A stretch of DNA of 64,000 nucleotides from NCBI GenBank assembly GCA_033085395.1, contig MU853181.1:186001-250000 (forward strand), in the 5' to 3' direction. This document shows positions 63,155 to 64,000 of this stretch, piece after piece. The translations under genes were made by a program, and so were the position numbers. The DNA comes from Xanthoparmelia taractica (lineage: Eukaryota > Ascomycota > Lecanoromycetes > Lecanorales > Parmeliaceae). Each line of letters starts with the position of its first letter. The first letter of the stretch is position 1. Under the pieces are notes generated by a model. The model ran no database searches and was not told the origin of the DNA. It worked only from the letters and a program-made list of their open reading frames with translations.

Positions 63155-64000
63155 GCCTGGGCTTGTAAAGCTGTTGCATCATAGAGCCGAGAATTAGAAG
63201 TGCGAAAGAGCGGAGGTGGCATGGTATAGATATCTGAGCGTTTTCTTTGTCTCGCCCACATGTTGGTCTTACTATCCATTGTATGTTAGCAAATGAAGTC
63301 CTTTTGGCAGCATACGAAGATTTTAATATATGCATTTTAGAGGCCGATCGAGCCATCTCCACAAGCACAGTGAGTTGGTGTAATTGCTAAGTGTCGATGT
63401 GATTGCAACCCCTAGTGCAGCCATCATACATCGCAGCCTCCCATTCGGAACAAACCGATTCTAAAAAGGGCTCCTTTCGGAACCGCAACCTTCATAAAGC
63501 AGATCCTGTGACCCCTTCTGCCCTTGCAAGTGTTCCACTTCCCAAACCTCCAACCGTTGCCTGCATGAGCTAGCAACACCATAACGGCTTTGGGGGTAGC
63601 GACCCCAAAGAAAGCATCGTAGATAGGAGACTGTAGGCGTCATAGCAGCAAAAAAGTTTCGCAGAGTGGCTCACCATGCTCACCATACCTGGAAACTTCT
63701 TCCCGGACAGGGACTGAGTGCACATCTCTGCCGACTCTCAGGCAGCGCCTAAGTGTCCGCATTCGATCGCTGCGGGTATGGGAAACCGCTCGACGCGATA
63801 GCGGGCGAGGTTGAAGGCCCAGAAGCGGACCCTTTGGGGTATATGGAAGTCCGGGTGAGGATATAGAAGCGTCCAGATGCTCCATGGGTAAGACGTTGCC
63901 AAATGCTTCCAATTGGTACTGTGCTACGTCGGCAACGGCACTCTTCCTGCTCGTATATTTGGCGCTACGCGCGACTCGATATCATGGCCGTCTTGAAGAT
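63155..64000. other. Window end, no gene supported
   Basis: This 0.85-kb end piece has only short frames on both strands. A 90-codon minus frame at 63640-63912 lacks any feature I recognise; it may be the edge of a gene beyond the window. Confidence 0.4.

Overview
The window looks like nuclear DNA of a filamentous ascomycete (Pezizomycotina; Dothideomycetes is my tentative guess). Genes are separated by 0.3-3 kb. They carry short GT-AG introns, mostly 45-60 nt, with CTAAC/CTGAC-like branch sites. Recognisable fungal housekeeping genes lie beside an NLR, a GPI-type wall protein, a Zn2Cys6 regulator and an RTA1-type membrane protein. I resolved intron-exon structures by hand from splice signals and protein similarity and checked each model for reading-frame arithmetic. 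Functional names come from remembered family features, not searches.

Layout. 0-14 kb is accessory in character: a chromodomain-like fragment (110-520), a multipass membrane protein that may be damaged (1137-4136), a repeat-rich secreted GPI-type protein (5582-7884, minus) and a NACHT-ankyrin NLR (9153-13372, minus) interrupted by a 100-N gap in its ankyrin repeats. 14.7-50.6 kb is mostly core: OSH3-like oxysterol-binding protein, a DUF218-type protein in four exons, a PNUTS-like PP1-targeting protein, SLY1, COQ7, RTF1, an IFRD-family protein, phospholipase D, MRM1-like rRNA methyltransferase, a CCCH zinc-finger protein, RSM24-like mitoribosomal protein and an F-box-like protein. 52.6-58.3 kb holds what I consider the most novel content. 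It is a degenerate tandem array of four units, each with a TATA box and a conserved 3' flank. Three units encode small, apparently related orphan proteins and one has lost its coding region. 59.6-63.2 kb contains a divergently transcribed Zn2Cys6 transcription factor and an RTA1-family membrane protein.

Functional links. RTF1 (Paf1 complex) and the PNUTS-like protein (PP1 targeting at RNA polymerase II termination) both act in transcription. SLY1, the OSH3-like protein and phospholipase D act in membrane traffic and lipid signalling. COQ7, MRM1 and RSM24 are mitochondrial. They are not an operon or a cluster; the neighbourhood is ordinary fungal gene order. Several pairs share intergenic promoters: PNUTS-like/SLY1, COQ7/RTF1, PLD/MRM1, RSM24/F-box and Zn2Cys6/RTA1.
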